64,000 nt of DNA from Aaosphaeria pasadenensis (Eukaryota; Ascomycota; Dothideomycetes; Pleosporales): the NCBI GenBank assembly GCA_022813625.1, contig JAKLMB010000025.1:1-64000 (forward strand), in the 5' to 3' direction. Both the position numbers and the translations under genes were made by a program. This document shows, in pieces, positions 34,662-46,087 of this stretch (positions are counted from its first letter, which is position 1; every line of letters begins with the position of its first letter). The notes beneath the pieces were generated by a model. It was not told the DNA's origin, ran no database searches, and worked only from the letters and a program-made list of their open reading frames with translations.

Positions 34662-35569
34662 TGTGCGGGTCGTCATTTGAAACTCTTACCGCTATATGGA
34701 GCTTTATTGGTGCATCTGGGCGGAGTTGGGTTCTCAACGGTGTTAAAAGTTTCCCTGCTCACCAGGCGAAAGGGTGGGAAGATCGGCGCTGGGTTTTCTG
34801 GACAATCTCACAAAAGTAACGTTTCATATATAGTAAGGGGACCAGAAGAGCGTTCTTTAGACTTGCTCCATCGGAGTAGAGGCAAAAGTTGTGGGTTCTA
34901 GAACAGGCAGTAGTATCGAGAACGTTTGTCGTATTGCATATTGCTCTCAGTTCGTCAACATTTGGAACCCCATTGTCGAATTGAACTTCACCTTGTCTGG
35001 AATAGACGGTCTTGCTAGAACTATGCATATTGATACTGACTGACGCTGGCCTTCAGTCATTACTATAAGCCACATCGAGGCAGTAGACTGCTCCGAAATG
35101 ATAGATGCCGTGCACCAAGGACTTACCTTTATCATCACCACTCTGGTGGTGCAATGATTGGTTTTAGTCCTCGCTATTGCCTTGCTTTTCACATGTTCTT
35201 CTTAGTCTGATTGGGGTCAAAGTACTCGTAAAATTGGTAGTGCTTGGGTTGATAGTGATAACAAATAATATTAATATCTTCGATTCAGTCCCACCACCAA
35301 TTGTGCTCTGTCTCAAGACTCGGCATAATCCCTTCAAGCCGTCCGAGGGGCACATGAAGCTCTAAGCATCAATTTGATGAACAAACCAACGTGTGTGCTC
35401 CAAGTCTATTTCCTATCTGATTACCTTCACTGCACGAGCCGTATTGGGGTAGTGGTCAACCCATCATTGGACACCCAAAACTACCCTTCAATGTCTCCTT
35501 CACCTCCTCTCTTGCCTACCTCCCTCCTGCCACTTACTGCTCTTACCTCAACAAAGCCTACCCCGGCCT
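34662..35569. other. Intergenic, no gene seen
   Basis: Holds the 3' flank of the TBC gene and the upstream part of the next promoter. Short frames on both strands lack recognisable features. No repeat stands out. Confidence 0.45.
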
Positions 35570-35576
35570 TATAAAA
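35570..35576 (+). promoter_or_regulatory. TATA box and pyrimidine-rich leader
   Basis: TATAAAA is followed by a 70-base CT-rich tract (35577-35655) and then the start codon at 35709. A TATA box followed by a CT-block is the arrangement seen in strongly or conditionally expressed filamentous-fungal genes. Assignment to the secreted protein downstream is inference. Confidence 0.6.
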
Positions 35577-35708
35577 CTCTCCTTCCTCTCTTCTCCTCTT
35601 CCAACCTTATCCTCTCTCCTCCACCTCGACATTATCTCTCTTTTCTCTCACCCCTTCTTGCCTCCATCAATCAGCGATATTCCTCCAACTCCCGATTTGG
35701 CAGTCGCC

Positions 35709-37454
35709 ATGAGGCTCACTCATCTCCTCTGGGCGGCTCTGTCTGTCACCGCCGCTGCCAATGTCCGCCGTGAAGACCCACCGAACAGAAACCTCGTGAA
35801 CTACATCGAGCCCGTAATCGGTGATTTTTGCGTCTACACCGGTGACTACAAATGCACCAATAACTGGTCCACCGTTGCAATCTGCAACAGCTGGAACCGC
35901 TGGGCCTTGTCGGCTGAGTGTGGGGATTGGTGTTGCACACATAGCTCCTCCACTGGACAAGCCATGTGTGATTGTCGCGATGCTATTAACGTTCAGCTGA
36001 GAGTGAAGCGCGAGAACGAGGGGGTTTACGGTGCTTCCGTTGACACTGCTGCTACATATTGCTACGACAGCTGGGGCTCGAAGTACAACCCCGGCAGCTA
36101 CGCATGCAACTACGACCGGCGCGGCATCTACACTTGCTCTCCATCAGGTACATGGGTTCTGTCTGCTGACTGTGGTCCCGGAAGCACCTGCAAAATCAGC
36201 CCGGATAATGGTCTACCGTTCTGTGATCCTCGCGTCAACAAACTTGCGGAGCGCAGCCAACTTGTTACTAATTGCAAAGATGCCAACGGGTTCGATTACC
36301 CCACCGGATTTTACGGCTGCAATGTCGGCAGGACTGCCATCATCGTCTGTTCTCCGTCAGGCGAATGGGTCAAGTCGTCTGACTGTGGCCCTGGTGGCCA
36401 GTGCAAATACAATCCCACCAACGGGCTGCCGTTCTGTGATCCTCGCGCCAAAGAGGTTGCGGAAGGCAACCAGCTTGATGCCACCTCAACATCAGTACCA
36501 CCACAGAAGGTATCTGGACTCGACTCTGGAGCTGCACAGACCGATTGTGAACACAAAGGTATCAAGTATTGGCCGGGCACCCTTGGCTGCGGCAACAATG
36601 GTAGTGGCATCTTTGAATGTGCTGGATATGGTCAATGGGTGTTATGGATTTTCTGCGGCAAGGCAAACTGCTGTAAGCAAGGTGTCGGGCTCAACATTCC
36701 CTACTGCGACTGCCCCAAGTCTGAAGCGGAGGAAGATCCTACCAAGCGAGAGGAACCTACTCGGCTGCTAGATCCTCCCGATGTAGAACCTAAGTCAGAG
36801 GTTAGCAATGCCGCCGTCTATTACTGCCAAGATGGTCGTGGTGGTCGAGTTCCACCCGGAACGTATTTGTGCGGATGGGAGAACCGAGTCATCTATGTCT
36901 GTGACTGGGATGGAAGATGGAAAGCTAGCGGAGACTGTGGTAGGAAGGATTGCTGTCGAAGTGCTCTTTGCACCTGCCCCGCCGATTCATTCCCTTACAT
37001 CAAGGATGAAGACCTGCAATCTATCGACCTTCCTCCGGACTACAACGTTACCACCAAGCGAGATGTCGAATTGGGACCATTCTGTGTGCCTCCTGGATTC
37101 TCAGACGAAGACCACTGCCTCAACGTCTGTGGGCCACGATATCCACCTTGCTTTGCATACTGTACATGCAAGTCCAAAGTTTGGCCTCTAGAGACTCGCA
37201 TTCCAACCTTGCAACCTAAACCCGCATCCACGGCCCTGCCGACGACACTGCTCAAGGTCAATGGCCGAAACAAAAATGATTTCCCATTCTGCACTCCTCC
37301 AGGGTTCAGAGACGAGGACTCATGTCTCAATGTATGCGGACCTCGCTATCCACCTTGCTTCGCCTACTGCACTTGCAAGTCCAAGGTCTGGCCATCGAGT
37401 TCCCGCAACCCCACTGCGGCTCCTTCGTCAGTTCCGACCAAGCTTTCTGTTTGA
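35709..37454 (+). CDS. Secreted cysteine-rich repeat protein with dibasic sites
   Basis: A single exon encodes 581 residues. The start at 35709 is preferred over 35658 because it gives a classical signal peptide (MRLTHLLWAALSVTAAANV), cleaved near residue 17, followed by RR at about 20-21. Five related modules of 50-60 residues follow (about residues 39-88, 116-175, 188-245, 278-336, 371-425). They share C..G..Y.PG.Y.C, then I/IYxC, G.W, and a closing CG..(C)C or C.(N)GLPFCDPR. Two 36-residue copies of a different module (about 458-493 and 526-561, FC.PPGF.DED.CLNVCGPRYPPC) end the protein. Lys-Arg sites at about 100, 346 and 450 fall between modules, so cleavage by Kex2 in the Golgi is plausible. 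Modules 2 and 3 are closest to each other. I do not recognise the family. The layout resembles fungal effectors or cell-wall/chitin-interacting secreted proteins, but no binding function can be assigned. Confidence 0.85.
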   Translation: MRLTHLLWAALSVTAAANVRREDPPNRNLVNYIEPVIGDFCVYTGDYKCTNNWSTVAICNSWNRWALSAECGDWCCTHSSSTGQAMCDCRDAINVQLRVKRENEGVYGASVDTAATYCYDSWGSKYNPGSYACNYDRRGIYTCSPSGTWVLSADCGPGSTCKISPDNGLPFCDPRVNKLAERSQLVTNCKDANGFDYPTGFYGCNVGRTAIIVCSPSGEWVKSSDCGPGGQCKYNPTNGLPFCDPRAKEVAEGNQLDATSTSVPPQKVSGLDSGAAQTDCEHKGIKYWPGTLGCGNNGSGIFECAGYGQWVLWIFCGKANCCKQGVGLNIPYCDCPKSEAEEDPTKREEPTRLLDPPDVEPKSEVSNAAVYYCQDGRGGRVPPGTYLCGWENRVIYVCDWDGRWKASGDCGRKDCCRSALCTCPADSFPYIKDEDLQSIDLPPDYNVTTKRDVELGPFCVPPGFSDEDHCLNVCGPRYPPCFAYCTCKSKVWPLETRIPTLQPKPASTALPTTLLKVNGRNKNDFPFCTPPGFRDEDSCLNVCGPRYPPCFAYCTCKSKVWPSSSRNPTAAPSSVPTKLSV

Positions 37455-37913
37455 TTCCCGGCTGCTCTGCAGGTCTCTTCCTTTTCTGCCTGAGTTGGTG
37501 GAAGCGGTGTGGTGATTAGCCACTGAGGTTCCGTAACAAGGCCTGAGCACATTCTGCGATATGGTGACAAATGGAAAAGTGCTCGGGTTTGAGATACGGC
37601 ATTATAGATCTGAAAAGGAGATTGATAGCATCAGAATCGAGAAACCAGTTATGATGAAACCATGTATGAATACAAAAAGTGATACAATATCGCCAGTGAT
37701 CATGTACAGTAGACAAGCGACTTCCCGTGTCTCGAGATATTTTTCCCATAACTCCCAACCCAACGCCAAATAATATGTATCGGATCAGGTTATATCGAAC
37801 CCAAACGTCCACCACAAGTAACCAATCAAAAGGATTCACAAAAAGGAAACAAAAAGCAGATCTCCCTTCTTCGAACATCGACAACACGAAGCTTCCCATA
37901 AAATCAAAACTCC
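37455..37913. other. Convergent 3' region
   Basis: Lies between two convergent genes. AT-rich, with no further gene or repeat. Confidence 0.45.
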
Positions 37914-38597
37914 TCAGGGTCCAACAGCCCTCCCCTCCGTCCCACTACTATACCCCGCATCCTGCACCCCACCCGCATCCGCCGGCGCCAGCAACCTCCC
38001 CTCATAAGCCTCATGCCTCATATCCTGCGCACTCCAACTCTGCTTTCTCCCCAGCTCGCCCAGACTCAATCCCCCAGCCGGCCTCGTCCTCTTCAACTGC
38101 TGCTGCTCGGTCTGCGCATTGACGCCAGAGTGCAGCGGGACGACGCCCTGTCCCGGCTCCGGGAAGGGCCGGGTGGTGAATGATGATATTGGGGATGAGG
38201 GGGAGTAGGTTGAGGATGTTGTGGAGGCGGTGGAAGTGGTGGATTGTTTGCGGTGTTGGCTGTGGTGGTGGAGGAGCGCGGCTTCGTAGTTCGACGAGCT
38301 TGTCGTTGGGGATTGTGCCGCAGCGGCGGTGGATGAGGCGTCGTGGTATGCGGATTGGGCTTCTGACATGTTGGGTGGTGGGTTGGGGGTGGCCATTGTT
38401 GTAGATGTGGAAATGGTGGAGGTGAAGGGGTTGGTGGAGCGGTATGGTAGGGGTGTTGTGGGTGCTGCGCTGTCGGTTTGCGAGGCGGTGTTTAGGGTGA
38501 GTTGGGCTTCGGCTTCGGAGCGCGTGTTTGGTGTTAGGCAGGAGGGGGTTGAGGGGGTGAATGTGCCGGTTGAAGGGGGGAGGGGGAGGTGGTCCAT
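37914..38597 (-). CDS. Disordered Ser/Thr-rich protein of unknown function
   Basis: A single exon encodes 227 residues from the ATG at 38597; the open frame extends to 38999, but that extra part is low in complexity. Residues 1-150 are Ser/Thr/Pro/Asn-rich and probably unstructured, with short Ala and His runs. The C-terminal third contains the ordered-looking segment TRPAGGLSLGELGRKQSWSAQDMRHEAYEGRLL, which looks like a conserved short linear motif. A (CATA)n microsatellite lies 20-40 bases upstream of the start (38614-38634). I do not assign a family or function. A basic-acidic helix ending in the RKQSWS-x-QD context could be a phosphorylation or docking site, but that is speculation. Confidence 0.6.
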   Translation of the reverse strand: MDHLPLPPSTGTFTPSTPSCLTPNTRSEAEAQLTLNTASQTDSAAPTTPLPYRSTNPFTSTISTSTTMATPNPPPNMSEAQSAYHDASSTAAAAQSPTTSSSNYEAALLHHHSQHRKQSTTSTASTTSSTYSPSSPISSFTTRPFPEPGQGVVPLHSGVNAQTEQQQLKRTRPAGGLSLGELGRKQSWSAQDMRHEAYEGRLLAPADAGGVQDAGYSSGTEGRAVGP

Positions 38598-40461
38598 CGT
38601 GGGCTTATTATATTGTATGTATGTATGTATGTGGATGTATGGGGTGCGTTTTGCGGGGTTGCGGTCGGGGTCGTTCGGATGCGATGTGGTGTGGTGAGGT
38701 GGTGTGATGGGATGAGGTTGGTCTAGAAGGGCTTGGTGTTTGTTGGGAGGAAGAAGCTCGAAGTTTCGACCAAGACGGACGGGGATGAGGTTGGATAAAT
38801 GACTCCTTTGCGGGGAATGAGGAGATTGGACGGTTGGATCGGATGGTCTCGAGATGGATGTTGTGGGTGGTGGTATTGATATGTCGTATGATTTGGAGTT
38901 GATATGTCCGGAGCTGGTGGAACTGTTAGAGGTTGATTGGGATGCTATAGAACATGATGTATTACGTTTTTCAATCACCTTATGGAAGTAAGACGGCAAT
39001 AAATTTCCAGGTACCTAGGTAGATATATAGATAATACTGAGCATGTCCCTACATACACAAGTGTATATATGTACTGGTACAAATAGTTGAGGAGCAATAC
39101 ACGAATGCGAAATGCTTGTGTTAGTTCACTCCAATGCAAGGCATATCGGGGGATTAAACCTTATATGGGTTACGAACACCTATCGTTGAAATCATTCCAA
39201 TAAGGAATTGGATATGGTGATGATGATGATGCTTATGATGACATGTGTCTTGGCGGGGTGACGTCTAATCGTTGCAGATCATTACACTCAACAACCACTC
39301 CCATCCACACCTCGTACAATATTCCCATAAGTATCTCTATTAATTGTAGGGACAATACGGGAGAAAAGGTAGACTAAATCCCGTCGCTCAGGGTCCTGGA
39401 TCCAGGTATATGCGGGGCTCCCGCCTACGAAGCATCATGGGCTATTCTGATTGCGGAAATTGATGTTATTGGGTGGCATCATCGTCGATTTAGCTTTCGA
39501 GCTCCGAGGTTTGTTGAATATAAGCGTGTTGCCGTTTGAGGCTCTGATGGCGTATGCGGTCATTCGATTCGACGGCAATTGCGCTGTTTTGGTTTTCGTT
39601 CTGGTCGTTGCGCGTGTTGTGAGTCCGATCGCCTTGCCTGCGTATTTATGCAGCGGCGTGCAGCAGCGAGGCGCAGAGTGGCAAACCAGTCAGATAGCAA
39701 TATTGCGGGGTTCAGGTGGACGGGCGACTTGAAATTACCCACAGTGGTGTGCGTGAGCGCGCTCAAATATCGCTATCGAAAGTTTAATTGTCGAAGGATG
39801 GGTGCATGTGTTTGGTTGAGGGCGGGTGCATTTTCGTGAAACGGTGGAGTAGTATGGTATGAAAGGGAGGCCCTCTATGGGCCGTTCAAAGAACCCACCC
39901 ATGATCAACATCCACGCATAAAGAGGGTTATCTCGTTCATCGATGCACGCACCGTTTACATCGTCACTGTTCCCATCGCAATGGGTTGTTGCGATCGAGT
40001 CGATCACTCTCGCGATGATGCGGTTCACGTGATCGACGTCATTCACCGCTCCACCTCAAGAGAAGAACAGCAACATCGTTGATTGTCATCTTCGTATGCC
40101 GCAATGCCCATTTAAAGATACATCTCACATCGGCGATCCAGAATCACGCTGCGCATGCTTTATGATCACGGTCTCGTGGTCCTGGGAAGCGGCGGTGATC
40201 TTTGAGTCCTTTATCAGCACTGCGGTCGATGGTGAACTCATTGCAACATACATACAACTTCAATACGACACAACCAGAGTGCACAGGTTTCTGTAGCTTT
40301 CATAGTATGTACTGCTTTAGCCCATAATCTGAATTTGAGGGTGTTTCAGAGGCCATCAAGTCCGTAGTTATCGTGGTTCTACGTCGAGCTCGATTGAGAA
40401 TTGATCGACGCCAGTTCAGGCTCTGACTTGTCAGCTATGCTCAGCACTTCAGCTTCTCTTA
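38598..40461. other. Intergenic, 1.9 kb without a recognised gene
   Basis: Includes the promoter side of the disordered-protein gene, a (TGA/GAT)n patch at about 39212-39240, and the 3' flank of the bZIP gene. Frames such as 39451-39732 and 39735-40046 have no recognisable domain. No tRNA or transposon was seen. Confidence 0.4.
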
Positions 40462-41535
40462 TCACTCACTTCGCTCCAAGAGCCCTTGCGGTAGAGTCGC
40501 AACGATCGCATCCGTGAACTCTGCCCAGGAGATCTTCTGCTCACCCCGCCTCGCACGCCAGTAGTTCGTAGCTACGAGCAACTCCGTACACCCATATAAC
40601 AGATAACCCCACTTCTTCAGGAAGTCGATGCCAAACTCCCAGTTGTACATGTTCTCTGCATCGCCCCAGACAATGAGACCGGTTTTCAGCACCCTGTCTA
40701 CGTCGTACTGGCAGATGTCGTGGCACAGGTCCAATTCGTCGCAGACTGCTAGCTGCTCGACCGCGACGAGGATGTTGTCGCGTAGTTGTGGACATGGGAA
40801 GGCGTCGATCCACGGGTGGTGGTCGATCGTAAATTGTGCGTTTGTTGGATGTAGGTTTTTAGGCCAGTTGTTTTGCTTTTCGATTGTGTGTCGTCCGAGT
40901 AAAGGGCCATGCTTGTAGAAAGGAGAAATGGCATCCTCGGTATGGTAATCATCCGTTGCCCCTAGGAGCTTAGCGATGTGCTCGAAGGCGGTGATGGTGT
41001 TGAACTGGAGGAGTATGGGAAGGTGGGACAGTGTGGGGTTCCCCTGTTGGTATTGCTGGTGGGCATACTGAGCGAATTGGTTCATGATGGCCCGCACCCG
41101 GGGATGGCTGTTCAAACACGACCCCTGCCGCGCGGGTGACTGTGTTAGTGTACTTGATCCAGTTGAAGCTGGTGGAGGCTCAGTTCCATCCTGATCAGAT
41201 GTCGAATTGTTATTTGGAGGTGTCGTCTGCCCAGCTGGGATGGTGTCATCCTCTCCTTTTCGCACATTTCTCGCCTGCCGTCTTGCCCCTTGTGAACACG
41301 GTCAGCAACAGGCATACGAATCGTACGAAAAGTTTGAGAGGACTGCAGATTGAACCAATTGATAAGTTCATGAAATATACTGACTAGAAGCTTTTTGGTT
41401 CAAACGGTTTTGCAGCCTCCGTCTTTGGACAGGATTACTGATACCAGTCCAATCTAACTCCTTCGACACTCCAACCTGTTGCCGCATCTGCGCAAGCTTG
41501 ATAGAAGGCTTTTCCTTAACCGACTCCGACGACAT
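40462..41535 (-). CDS. bZIP-type DUF3425 transcription factor
   Basis: Two exons (41385-41535, 40462-41288) with a 96-bp intron (GTCAGT...CACAAG) encode 325 residues. Exon 1 supplies ELDWTGISNPVQRRRLQNRLNQKAS and splicing adds RARRQARNVRKG, completing a basic region of the bZIP type (N-x2-A-x3-R). The C-terminal half is the DUF3425 domain, recognised by HHPWIDAFPCPQLRDNILVA and by the later WGDAENMYNWEFGIDFLKKWGYLL. This architecture is common in filamentous ascomycetes. The basic region is followed by a Thr/Pro/Ser-rich linker (IPAGQTTPPNNNSTSDQDG) with no heptad leucines, so a normal zipper is missing. Dimerisation may come from DUF3425 instead. The target genes are unknown. The nearest genes are an aldo-keto reductase and an alcohol dehydrogenase. 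Confidence 0.88.
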
Positions 41536-42044
41536 TCTGTATGTGTTGTTCGCTTGAAAATCACACCTGGAAATGGTTGATGACAGCTAAAAGCCGAAGT
41601 TGTGGAAAAGGATTGTAGAGTGCATTGCAATTATGTAGATACCCGCTGACGATAGCCGGATGTAGCATTTAGTGCAGGTCAGCAGGTTGCATTAGCGGAT
41701 TCAAGAATTGGCGAATCAGCGGGCTCATTGCTTCGTTCCAGGCATTGAAAGTGTCGGCGACCCACAATTACACCGACGACATGTCTTATGTCCGATTGCT
41801 CCATGATATATCCCTCCGACTTTTATCGGTGAACTGACTTCAATATCGGCAGCCTAGTAGTTTGAATAGAACTAAATGAATAAACTAACTGATGAAGCTA
41901 TCTAGATTCTATCTGTCTGTCTCGACGAAAAGGGTTGGAAACCCAGCATTCACATCAAAACGTCTAGGACAGAGAACAGTCTTTTTATGAATGAGGCTGA
42001 TATGGCTGGTAAACGTTAGCTGAATGTCTTCAGATATCCATTCT
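41536..42044. other. Intergenic between the bZIP and aldo-keto reductase genes
   Basis: Both flanking genes are on the minus strand. The stretch holds the bZIP promoter and the 3' flank of the reductase. No gene seen. Confidence 0.45.
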
Positions 42045-43360
42045 TTAATTACATACTGGTGGTTTTGGTGGTGCGTCGATCCACGTTGACATCTTATAGT
42101 GAACCTGATCGGCCACTGTCTTCCTAAGATTGTACCCCGTCTCCCCGAAAAGAAACGTCATCGGGAAAAGTGGATTGAATGGTGCTGCATTGTGAATCTC
42201 GTCGATTTCTTCGTTCGAAAATTTGATGCTCAATGCATCGGGGAATGCCTTGACGTGCTCGACGGTTAAGACGCCGACGATGGGGAAAACGTAAGTTGAC
42301 TGATGGAATAGATATGCCAAAGCCTGGTGAGATTGAGTTAGCACAAGAAGATTTGCTGTGACAGATACGAGTGGGGAAACGTACAACGCTCCTTAGTGTC
42401 GTGTTCTTCTCCTTTGCAAGACGTTCAAGTACATCGCAAATTCGGATGTCGCTCTCTGATGTAGGATAGTAACTCTTTGGCGCATCGGGGTCTTCATCTC
42501 GCTTTCGTCGTTCCTCTGCAGTCATAAGCTGGCCTCCTGCCACGGAACCCCAGGTCACAATCCCCATGCCTTGGTCTTCACACATTGGGACGATTTCTGC
42601 TTCCATGTCTCGGAAAGCGACACTCCATCGGCCTTGATAGACAGAAAATGGCGTGAGTCCATTTCTTCGAGCGACTGCATCTACGCATTAGTCTTGTTCA
42701 AAGTATTGTCTTCAAATGATGTCACTTACATTCGTTGGCCTTGACGACCACCCATGCAGGAGTATCAGAGATACCTAAATACAATACCTTTCCTGCGAGA
42801 ACCAGAGCATGCAGGTTTCGCATGACTTCTTCTACAGAGGCTGATACATCCCACCTATTTTAGTACTCATCAGATCACTTTTCAATCAAGCAGCGCTCGA
42901 ATCATACTTACCAATGGAGGTATAGAATATCAATGTAATCCGTTCTCAATTTCTGAAGACTCTCCTTGACCGAGAGGCGCAAGCTCTTCGCACCCGGTCC
43001 CGTAAAATTACTCTGCAACGGCTCGCTCTCTCGATCATGCATGCGCAGACCACCACCATACTTCGTCGCGATCACCATCTGATCTCGGACTCCTCTCTTC
43101 TCCATCCACTCCCCGAGATGTCTCTCGGATTCCCCGGCATTGTAATGGTTGGCCGTGTCGACGAAATTCCCGCCAAGGGAGAAGTATGCGTCGAGAAGCG
43201 CGGAGGGGTCCTGGCTTTCGCCAAACAGCTCGCTCCACTCGTTCCCCAGACTGATGCCTCCGAAAACTATCGGGGATACTTTGATATTCGCGGAGGGAGA
43301 TAGCACGCGGTGCCAGCCAAGTGCAGTTTTGGGCTTCGGTGGTCCTTCGAAGAAAGACAT
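42045..43360 (-). CDS. Aldo-keto reductase, aryl-alcohol dehydrogenase (AAD) type
   Basis: Four exons (42912-43360, 42730-42854, 42385-42680, 42045-42323) encode 382 residues. The introns are 57, 49 and 61 bp. The catalytic tetrad of the family is present: Asp in [11 protein letters not shown], the Tyr of the same string, Lys in VIATKYGG, and His in LYLHWW. Splicing restores [21 protein letters not shown] and [14 protein letters not shown], both family-typical. The cofactor is NADP(H). The group includes yeast AAD proteins and norsolorinic-acid-reductase-like enzymes and reduces aromatic or other aldehydes to alcohols. The exact substrate is unknown. It is divergent from the zinc alcohol dehydrogenase at 44115, with which it may act on the same aldehyde/alcohol couple. 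Confidence 0.92.
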
Positions 43361-44114
43361 GATGATTGGAAATCGTGATTAATGAACAAGGCGATAATAA
43401 TGGTTTCCAGGGATCAATTCAGACATGAGGAAAATTATATACATTTTCCGCTACATTTGGTGCGTGGAATCATCCCATGTCGTCAACTTTTTGCAGAAAG
43501 CCATTGTCTCGGCTGCAGGGATAGGATGACATCGGAGTTAAGATCAGTCAGGATGAATTGGCAGCATTGCACTTTCGTGAAAACCACAAATATGCATGAA
43601 TGCGGTGAAAGATCTATAGGGCGATACATATTGGTATCTCGTATCTTGTTCCTGCAATGCAAATACAGTAATTCCCAAGTGTAACCCCACATCGTAGCGG
43701 ACCGCAGTTGTCACTACTCGCTAAATAATGCAATGCGCTGACAGGGCAAGCCACTACGCGCAACCAACCGGGGAAAATTTTTGTACTTGTAAACTCCGCC
43801 GAGGACGAATGTTTTCCCCGATGGTGTTAATTAATTTTAGCTCGCTCTTCAGCCCTTATGCAAGGAACTTGATCGCATATGCACGAGTCATGTCATGATA
43901 TCATTGCATTGGAGGGGCAGCTGTCAACGATGCACGTCCTTATGTCCTTATCTCCTACCTCCGGTCGAAGATTTTGTCAATTCTTCAATTCACTCCATAT
44001 ATATAGATAATAAAACCACCTTCAATTGATAGTCAACAACCTCCAGTCTCCAATCAGTCTTCCTTACAACAGACACATACTTCAAAGACTTCAATTGCTT
44101 CCGCAACTACCACA
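43361..44114. promoter_or_regulatory. Divergent promoter, AKR / ADH, with TATA box
   Basis: 754 bases separate the two start codons. On the ADH side a TATATATA element at 43998-44005 lies about 110 bases before the start codon. The region may co-regulate both genes. Regulator sites were not identified. Confidence 0.55.
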
Positions 44115-45313
44115 ATGGCCGACTACAAATTCGAAGGATGGATGGGCATCGATGAGAACGCAGACAAAGGCAACATGGTCTGGCAGGAATTCCAGCCCAA
44201 AGCCTGGGAAGAAACAGACGTCGACATCAAGATCACACACAGCGGAATCTGCGGTTCTGACCTCCACACGCTGAGGAGCGGATGGGTACGTCCCCCATTC
44301 CCATCCATCGAACCCTAACATAGCGTACTAACCACCCCACAGGGCCCAACTCCCTACCCCTGCTGCGTCGGCCACGAAATCGTCGGCATCGCCGTCCGCG
44401 TAGGCAACAAAGTAACCAAAGACATCAAAGTCGGCGACCGTGTAGGCGTCGGCGCACAAAGCGACTCGTGCCTGGGACGCAAGGGGTCGTGCGAGAATTG
44501 CGCAGCCAAATTGGAGAATTACTGCCCGCACTTCGTCGGCACATATGGCATGCATCATTTCAACGGCGACAAGTCCTATGGCGGACACGCGCTGTACAAT
44601 CGCTCCCCTTCGCACTTCGTCTTCAAGATCCCGGATGCTGTCCCCTCGGCACATGCGGCGCCTATGCTGTGCGCGGGCATCACAACATATTCTCCGCTGA
44701 AGCATTACGGAGCCGGTCCTGGGAAGACGGTCGGAATCATTGGCCTTGGTGGTCTGGGTCATTTCGGTGTGCTGTGGGCAAAGGCGCTTGGTGCGGATCG
44801 AGTCGTCGCCATCTCGAGGAAAGCAGACAAGCGAGCAACGGCATTGGATCTCGGTGCCGATGAATACATTTCCACGGATGCGGATGCGGATTGGGCGCAG
44901 AAGCACGCTGGAACAATCGACATCATCATTTCCACCATTTCTTCTTCCAAGGTGAGCACCCCTCATCCTCATCTAATTCCCTTTGCGTAGAACTGACAAG
45001 AAATCTCTAGATGCCAATCGGAGACTACCTCTCCCTCCTCAAACTCGACGGCACGCTCGTGCAGGTCGGAAACCCAGACGACGGCGTCTTCCAGGTGCCA
45101 GCACTCCCGCTCATCCTGCGACGCGTCACGATGGGCGGCTCTGCGATCGGATCGCCGGCCGAGATTGTCGAGATGCTGCAGTTGGCGGCGGACAAGAAGG
45201 TGACGCCGTTGGTCGAGGAGAGGCCAATGAAGGATGCCAATCAGGCTATGGTGGATATGGATAACGGCAAGGCGAGGTATCGGTACGTGCTTGTCAACGA
45301 ACAACACCTATAG
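44115..45313 (+). CDS. Zinc-dependent NADP alcohol dehydrogenase, Adh6/CAD type
   Basis: Three exons (44115-44285, 44343-44951, 45011-45313) encode 360 residues. The introns are 57 and 59 bp. Catalytic zinc ligands are Cys in SGICGSDLH, His in VGHEIVG, and the later Cys in PMLCAGITTY. The structural zinc site uses the four Cys of DSCLGRKGSCENCAAKLENYC. The cofactor motif GLGGLGHFG with a following SRK fits NADP preference. Such enzymes (yeast Adh6/Adh7, cinnamyl alcohol dehydrogenases) interconvert aromatic or branched aldehydes and alcohols in the cytosol. Length matches the family. The substrate here is not known. It neighbours the divergent aldo-keto reductase. Confidence 0.94.
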
Positions 45314-46087
45314 TGGTAATCGGGTAATTGGAGCGAGGATTAAATGGGATTGGGGGTGTTGTGATGGCAAGCATTGTAGCATTCGTCTGGTCCACTGAAG
45401 TCGTAGACGGGGTAGAAAATATAGAATAGACACGATATTAATGATGTATAACTTTGCAATCGATCATCATCAAAGTTACAGGGTCTCAAAGATCTTCTCA
45501 AAGTGGTAATCGAACTGCCGAACCAGCTGCTCTGAGGCGTGCGCCTTTTACTGAGTCATAGAACGCTGGATGCGAAAGCGGAACCGAGTCAGCTGTCATC
45601 GTGAAGTGTTCTAGCTTGACGGCAAGCCGGTGCGGTGCGCCTATCAACCTGGGCAAAATTTACCGTAACACGGGTATAATGAAGCCAATCAAAAAAATCC
45701 AACGGTTTTGTGTTCGTTTCTCTTTTTCGGGCGTTAGTTAGTGTGAGTGGAATGCAAGTCATGTTTCGTCTCAACGAGTATGTCATTTGTTTCTAGCGAA
45801 ACTAGAAACAATATAGATAACCAATCAAGTAGGATACTTGTGCCTTAGAAGAGGCGATCAAGTATCCAGAGGGTTAGAACTTAACTAATAATACATTGGG
45901 GTATCATTGGACGTCGTACTTGTAGAGAGAAGACTCTACAAGTCTGGAGGAAATGAACCAATAGAAGAAAATCGTAACAAAGCAACCGTAAACAAAGCAG
46001 CTCATGATATATGTCCACCAAAACATGAGCTAACCAAATCCGAATTTCCAAGTACCGTGTCCAGCATCGCTACAATGTCCATTCTTC
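45314..46087. other. Convergent intergenic region
   Basis: Lies between the ADH gene and a C2H2 gene on the opposite strand. AT-rich in places (45640-45900). No gene or repeat recognised. Confidence 0.4.
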
